Assembly (NCBI GenBank): GCA_958496175.1
Contig: OY292280.1
Location: forward strand, 12,276,001 to 12,340,000
Length of the DNA: 64,000 nucleotides
Direction of reading: 5' to 3'
Source: Sisyra terminalis
Taxonomy: Eukaryota > Arthropoda > Insecta > Neuroptera > Sisyridae
The notes below the pieces were generated by a model, which had not been told where the DNA came from, ran no database searches, and worked only from the letters and a program-made list of their open reading frames with translations. Below are positions 58,155 to 64,000 of this stretch, piece after piece; position 1 is the stretch's first letter; each line of letters opens with the position of its first letter. The translations under genes and the position numbers were made by a program.

Positions 58155-58734
58155 ATGGATCCAAAAGTGAGTGAAGGTCAGAATTGTTGGAGCGACAATT
58201 CGAAGGTGGCGATGAGCGCGACGTCGAGAGGGCCGTTTGGCGAGTCGAGTGAGTTTGGGCCTTTTGGGCCGCATGGAGCGGCGATGCCCCCGAGCGGCGG
58301 CGGCGGCGGCAATGGCTGCCCTCCCCCGACCAGCACATTTGGCGGTCAGTGTCGAAGTGAATGTGAAATCGGCAACACAGCACATTGCTACGCTGACGAC
58401 GATTCAGTAGACGTGTGCTATTTGGACAGCGACGAGGACGAGATGGAAGCGACCGAACGCAAACTGGCAGAAGACGCCCTCTGGAAGCGGTTCCAGCAAA
58501 ACACATTCACCCGGTGGGCGAACGAGCGGCTGAAAACCGTCGACAAGAACATCGGCAACCTGGAAACGGACCTCAGCGACGGCCTGCGTCTGATCACCCT
58601 GATCGAGGTACTGTCTGGCAAGCGGTTGCCCAAACACAACAAGCGGCCCACGTTTCGACTGCAAAAGCTCGAAAACGTCTCCGTCGCCCTCAACTTCCTG
58701 CAGAAAGTCGAAAACATTCGTCTGGTCAACATAG
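58155..58734 (+). CDS. cher: Filamin (cheerio type), first coding exon; rest lies beyond the window
   Basis: N-terminal 193 residues of an actin-crosslinking filamin. Residues 1-95 are a low-complexity leader (MDPKVSEG, a glycine run, then acidic [18 protein letters not shown]). From about residue 110 a calponin-homology domain begins: [18 protein letters not shown] fits the first actin-binding signature, followed by [36 protein letters not shown] and IRLVNI, the conserved CH1 core of filamins. The exon ends ATAG|GTAAGC in phase 1, so the next exon should complete an Asp codon, as in known filamins (VNID). No second CH1 exon is visible up to 64000, so the following intron exceeds 5.2 kb. The exon is far more GC-rich than its surroundings. 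The ATG at 58155 is the first in frame after a stop; a later in-frame ATG just before [10 protein letters not shown] is an alternative. Confidence 0.85.
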
Positions 58735-59189
58735 GTAAGCCAACCAGCCAATTCCAAACAAACAACTCCGACTCCAAATCCCTCCGGCCCACACTCAACA
58801 AAAACAACAAAGACCAAAACACCACTCATCTCTGTCCAACAGCCCGACAAAACAATGCAAAAAGTGCGTTTCCACATAAAACAAAACTCAGCAATTTGTA
58901 CAACTTGATTGTCTTACGAGAATGAAACTAAACGCTTTCCACTCTAATTACTTCAATCGTACAGCATAGGGTACCCATTTACTTGGCGCATTTACATGGC
59001 CGAATCCCATAAGGGTGGCCACCAACCTTGGCAGTACAAAAATTCCAATGGAAATCAATCGGCAAAAGAAATCCCAATGAGGCATCAAAAAGCCACTAAG
59101 TCACGTCTTGATCACAATGACATCATTCATAAAAATATCAGTTCTTATCTCATAAAGCAAAAATCAAAATCACCTTTCCAGCTTATCTC

Positions 59190-60350
59190 ACCAAAAATGA
59201 CCAATTTTAAATACAAACATTCGCAATAGTTCCAACCAATTGCGATTTTTGCATCCAAAAATCGAATTTTTGATTTTATTTTTTGAGGTGCATCAAAATT
59301 TCGAATTGCTACATTTTAATAATTCTTTTCCACCGTTAGTTTAAAATTATTATTAAAAAATATCAGTTCTTATTTCATAATGAAAAAATCAAAATCTCCT
59401 TTCCAGCTTATCTCACCAAAAATGACCAATTTTAAATAAAAACATTCGCAATAGTTCCAACCAATTGCGATTTTTGCATCCAAAAATCGAATTTTTGATT
59501 TTATTTTTTGAGGTGCATCAAAATTTCGAATTGCTACATTTTAATAATTCTTTTCCACCGTTAGTTTAAAATTATTAATAAAAAAAATCAGTTTTTATCT
59601 CATAAAGAAAAAATCAAAATCACCTTTCCACCTTATCTCACCAAAAATGACCAATCTTAAATAAAAACATTCCCAATAGTTCCAACAAATTGCGATTTTT
59701 GCATCCAAAAATCGAATTTTTGAACACAAAAATCGAATTTTTGATTTTACTTTTTATGATGCATCAAAATTTCGAATTACTACATTTTAATGGTTCTTTT
59801 CCATCGTTAGCTTATAATTATTAATATTTTCGTGATTTTGAAGTTATACTTCTTTAGCGGCGCTAAAGAAAATGACCCAGGCCGGCAAAAAATTCTTTTT
59901 TTAATTTTTTTTTGACTAATAGATGACTTCAATGTATTTTTTGGCGCTTATTTCAAACATGAAATCCATTTCCTTCCACCACGAAAGGTTTCCTCCTCAA
60001 ATGTGAAAATATTGTCCAATTTTAAATAAAAACATTCCTAATAGTTCCAACAAATTGCGATTTTTGCATCCAAAAATTGAATTTTTTATATAATTTTTTG
60101 GGATAAATCAAAATTTTGAATTACTACATTTTAATGGTTCTTTTCCATCGTTAGTTTATAATTATTAATATTTTCGTGTTTTTGAAGTTATACTTCTTTA
60201 CCGGCGCTAAAGAAAATAACCCAGGCCTGCAAAAAATTCTTTTTTAAAATTGTTTTGACTAGTAAGTGATTTCAATGTATTTTTTTGTGCTTATTTCAAA
60301 CATGAAATCCATTTCCTTCCATCACGAAAGATTTCCTCTCCAAATATGAA
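59190..60350. repeat. Tandem repeat in the filamin intron
   Basis: The phrase aatagttccaac-aattgcgatttttgc recurs at about 59226, 59451, 59676 and 60051, giving a 225-base period, then about 375 bases. The last two units carry an extra block (aagttatacttctttagcgg, cctttccttccaccacgaaag type). Unit similarity is high by eye. Confidence 0.8.
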
Positions 60351-60387
60351 AATATATTAGGAATAAGTAGCAAATAATGCAATTTTT

Positions 60388-60612
60388 GGCTCAAGTGTAC
60401 TTTAGCACACCCACAATCTGGCAACGTTGCATTTTCGACTTTGTTTTTAATTTAATTTGCGATTTTTTTGATGATTTAATTCTAATATGGTATGATTCTC
60501 TTTTTTGTGGCTAAATTTTTATTATAGACCGATTTAATCGCGAATTAAATTAAAAACAAAGTTGAAAATACAACGTTGTCAGATTGTGGGTGTCTTAAAA
60601 TGGACTTGAACC
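60388..60612. mobile_element. Family A palindromic MITE
   Basis: Palindrome ggctcaagtgtactttagc to mirrored taaaatggacttgaacc, in the filamin intron. Flanking 8-mers are similar but not identical. Confidence 0.8.
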
Positions 60613-61942
60613 AAATTTTCTAAATATGAAAATTTTTTAACTTACTTTTGGGACTGAATATGCCTTGATTTAAATATTTTAACTTAAACTTCGTATTATT
60701 AACACTTTTAAACTTCGTATTGGTTTGTTTCTCTTACCAACGGAAAAACGACACCAGCGCTAGTGGTGAAAGATCTGGTACTATCATTTTCGATACAGAA
60801 ATAGTGGTTTGATTTGGACCCCCGATTTTGGCCGAAATAAATACTTTTCAATTGTAATTTGCAACAAAACTTTAAGTGATGAACTTTTTTCATTATTTTG
60901 TCTTTAATCAGGGCAAAAAATAAATTAGTAATATATTGTTATCTTTAAAACAATTTTACCATCGCAGGCCTGTGTAATCAGACTAACTTTTAAAAGGTGA
61001 CACCAGTGCTACAGTAGAAAGTTTATCGTAAATGGTGAATAATTTTATCATCATTTATCAATCTACAACTTAACGTATAACCAGGTACCTCTAAACTCCA
61101 ATAGTTTATAATATAACGCGTGAGAGTATAAACTAACGGTTGGTTAGATTGTTATCTATCGACGTGAGATTATAAATTGAAGGAGTCTAAAATTTTATGG
61201 CTTATTCTTATTTATAAAACATCGAAAAAAATCGATATATGAGTAATTTTTTTTCTGAAAGTGATTTAAGTCCTTTTCAAGAATAGCCCATATGTCCAAA
61301 AACAAAATTTTTCAACTGTTAGTTCTTACAAATTATTGATTTAATTTTATTTGTTAACAAAAACGCCAATAATTCTTTACGAAACGGACTTAAGCCACTT
61401 TCAAAATGAATGGCTCATATTCATAATCGTCGATATTTTTAACATCGATACTTTTAAAAATATCGATTTTCCAATATCGATGTTTTTTATGAAAAATATT
61501 GTATCCCTACCCAGATAGCAGAGCTATCAAAGATACTTGAGGAAAATATCTAGATACTAGAGAATTACTTTCATAAAAAGTTTCCAAAATTCCCTTAAGT
61601 TACTCTAAAAAACGGAGCTTAAATACTTAAGTTACTTTTGATTAAACTTAAAAGAAACTGTAACATATCAGGTAAAGTTATTAGGTATATCAGAAAATTT
61701 ATTTCACAAATTTATTATTTAAATTGAATCTTATAGAACAAAACAAATGAAGTTCTGTATTTAACCTCTCGGTATCTAAGTTACTTTTCGGCATCTAAGA
61801 TACTTTTTAAGTTATAAGATACAGTTTCTTTTAAAAAGTATCCAAGATACTAAGTATTTTTTATCAGAAAATATAGGAACTAACGTTGTTATCAACACTG
61901 TACGGAACTGTAATGGACAGTACTACGATAGTACTAATGGTC

Positions 61943-62161
61943 CAAGGTTTATAAATTATACAAGTTGCGCCATTAGGAAAAAAAATGACGCCATCCAAAG
62001 GATCCGGAATATTTAGAAATGTGAGTCAGTTCATATGTATTTAATAAATATATGAAAGATTTTGATATATTGATACCAATGCTACCAAAAGTTATGAATT
62101 TGAATTCCTTCTGGATACGTTACTGAGCCCATAATGCCTCCTGTGTATTTTATAAACCTTG
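61943..62161. mobile_element. MITE family E
   Basis: Same ends as 15502-15654. Flanks CTAATGGTC (61934-61942) and CTATTGGTC (62162-62170), 8 of 9 identical. Confidence 0.7.
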
Positions 62162-63100
62162 CTATTGGTCAGCGTCATTTCATGCTATGTGCATAATCAA
62201 CTTAGTTAAACAAAGATAGAATCTCCGAATTTTTATTTGAAATATTGGGCCATGAAGAAAGTATTAGTTATATACAACATAAGCACTCTATTTTGCATCT
62301 CTATGGGTAGAATTGGGTAGAGTTATTAATGGCGGCTAAACACAATTTTAATTTGCATTTATAGTTTCAAAAATCATTCAATGTCGGTGTCTAGTTACAA
62401 AAATTATATAAAATATTTTCAAATAATTTAATTATAATGCCAATCAAACTTATTTGACGTAAATAAAAGGTGTTTATCAAAAACTAAACAAACTTATGGT
62501 ACGAAATTGTCATCGCCACCTGGTGAGTTTTGAAAAGAACAAAATAGAATCAGTTTGAAGGAGGAGTCGTGAGACCATCTAAATTGAGATATAGTTTTAA
62601 ATCTTCAAAAATTATTAGTACATATTTTCAATTTTTAGCTCTTTTGAAGTTAATAGAACTTTTATATTATTATTACCTTTATATTATTTATTAGCGCAAT
62701 AAAAAAAATTAAATATTCGCTTTGAAATAGAAGAAAATATGTGGAAACGTATAGAAGTCAATGGTAAAAAATGTGCAACTGATGCGTAGCGTTTCGTAGC
62801 ATGTCTAATCACCAGCCATTTTTATGGCTTTATCCTTTTCTGTTACAAGCATATCAGCTTTCCTATCACTTATGTTTCAATTTACTTAATTCGAATGCAA
62901 CTTATTGTTAAGAATATTAAAAAAAATATAAAGGTATATAAAAAAATTTAACTTTTAAATGCCTTTTTTAACAGAGCTACGGTTGCTACGCAAATTCTCT
63001 CAATCGGCTATTTCAGTTTGGAAATATAACACAAGATTTATTAATAACTATAATTTAATAACTCTAAACGACTTCTGATATCAAATTAGAATTTTTCGCT

Positions 63101-63470
63101 GACTTTGAATAGGTATACCGTATATATATTATGGTCTTATTTATGTAATTTAATTTACAAAAGTAAATTATAAACATAACTTTGAACAGTTCAAACAATT
63201 GAATTACCCAAATACGTATTTCGATTGCCAAGCAATCTTCCTCAGTGGTCATCAAGTAGTTCACCATATAGGAGTAACGGAGAGATCAAATCCTACTTGA
63301 TTGTCACTGAGAAAAAAAATTTGGCAATCGAAATACGTATCTGGACAATATGTCACTATTGAATTAGTTTGAATTTTTGTTCAAATTTATGTTTTTAGTT
63401 TACTTTTGTAAATTATATTACATAAATAAGACCACAATATATTTTATACGTTGTATAAACAGTATACCCG
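63101..63470. repeat. Foldback element, family D
   Basis: Arms begin gaataggtataccgtatata and end tgtataaacagtatacc; inner arms carry ccaaatacgtatttcgattg and tcagtggtcatcaagtag. This is the most complete copy in the window, compared with 4521-4882. Confidence 0.7.
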
Positions 63471-63981
63471 TCATAAATGACTATATAAGGGGGAACCCTA
63501 GCAAATTGTAGAACCACTGGAAGTGCATCATTGGAAAAAATATTATATGGAATAGAAGAAATTGGTACCACAACGAATAAATAATAGGAAAACAAACGAA
63601 ATGGGCAATTTTTAAGTTCTCTGGTCCTCAAAAATTAGTTATTATTTCGGCCACTAACAGCGGATTGTCGCGAAATACTTGACATAGGTACTGCATTGTT
63701 ATTCGTTATTCTCTTGTTTTTTTTTTCTATTTTTATACAAACTGAAGTCAAAGTTGTCACAATATTTCATTTTTCTCCATGTATTTAATTCTACTTACTG
63801 AGAAAATTATTTTCCATTGAAACTATTAATCCCTTGTGGAATATATGAAATTGTTTTTAACGCTTATATGGTATATTAATGAAACTAGTGTCCTCTGTGG
63901 TGTGTCCTCATTTTGTCGACGATTTTGTAATTCAGCATTTGTTTTCCTGTTGTTTATACTTCGTGATTAGTTCTTTCAATG

Positions 63982-64000
63982 CAAGGTTTATAAATTACAC
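63982..64000. mobile_element. Start of a family E MITE cut by the window end
   Basis: The last 19 bases, caaggtttataaattacac, are the exact 5' end of family E. Confidence 0.55.

Larger units (their letters stand above)
58735..64000 (+). other. Filamin intron, incomplete
   Basis: Begins with the donor GTAAGC. It contains a tandem array (about 59190-60350), a family A element (60388-60612), a half family H copy (60700-60800), an agtatct-type stretch (61500-61870), two family E copies and a family D foldback (63101-63470). No further filamin exon was found in the window. Confidence 0.65.

Noticed and set aside
58404..58877. 157-codon minus-strand open frame and several other frames around filamin
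   Set aside because: They owe their length to the GC-rich filamin exon on the other strand, whose CH1 domain is unmistakable.

Overview
This window looks like arthropod, most probably insect, nuclear DNA. It is strongly AT-rich, has GT-AG introns, and carries four protein-coding genes whose relatives I recognise from animals. Short foldback transposons crowd the introns and intergenic DNA. I cannot name the species from the sequence.

Layout. 1-6268: no gene, only repeat fragments. 6269-18520, minus strand: a complete U2SURP/SR140 splicing-factor gene (18 coding exons, 1039 residues). 18521-22604: intergenic, with a probable solo LTR and several foldback elements. 22605-44140, minus strand: a complete HEATR5B gene (21 coding exons, 2037 residues). 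44141-46522: the gap between HEATR5B and a gene pointing the other way. 46523-50524, plus strand: a small gene for a 285-residue single-pass membrane protein that I cannot name. Upstream of it lie a TATA box and a likely non-coding first exon. 50525-58043: intergenic, with a TA microsatellite, three decayed copies of a possible collagen-like exon, a SINE, a satellite-like array and a large foldback. 58044-64000, plus strand: the first coding exon of a filamin (cheerio type), followed by an intron that runs off the window.

For both large genes I assembled the exons by hand. Every junction keeps phase and the totals divide by three, so both genes appear intact. U2SURP acts in U2 snRNP-dependent splicing. 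HEATR5B acts in AP-1 and endosome traffic. Filamin crosslinks actin. The genes are not a functional cluster.

The notable content is the transposon layer. One palindromic family of about 225 bp (family A) has twelve copies. Exact 8-base target duplications mark four of them. A second family (B) shares its core but has different ends. Copies sit inside other repeats, so their order of arrival can be read. Also present are three 5'-truncated LINE tails with target duplications, a tRNA-like SINE with a 13-base duplication, and a hAT-type element whose empty site is visible in a duplicated 1.5 kb repeat. A piece of a HEATR5B exon has been copied into another intron of the same gene. I saw no new multi-gene system, CRISPR array, rRNA or convincing functional tRNA gene.
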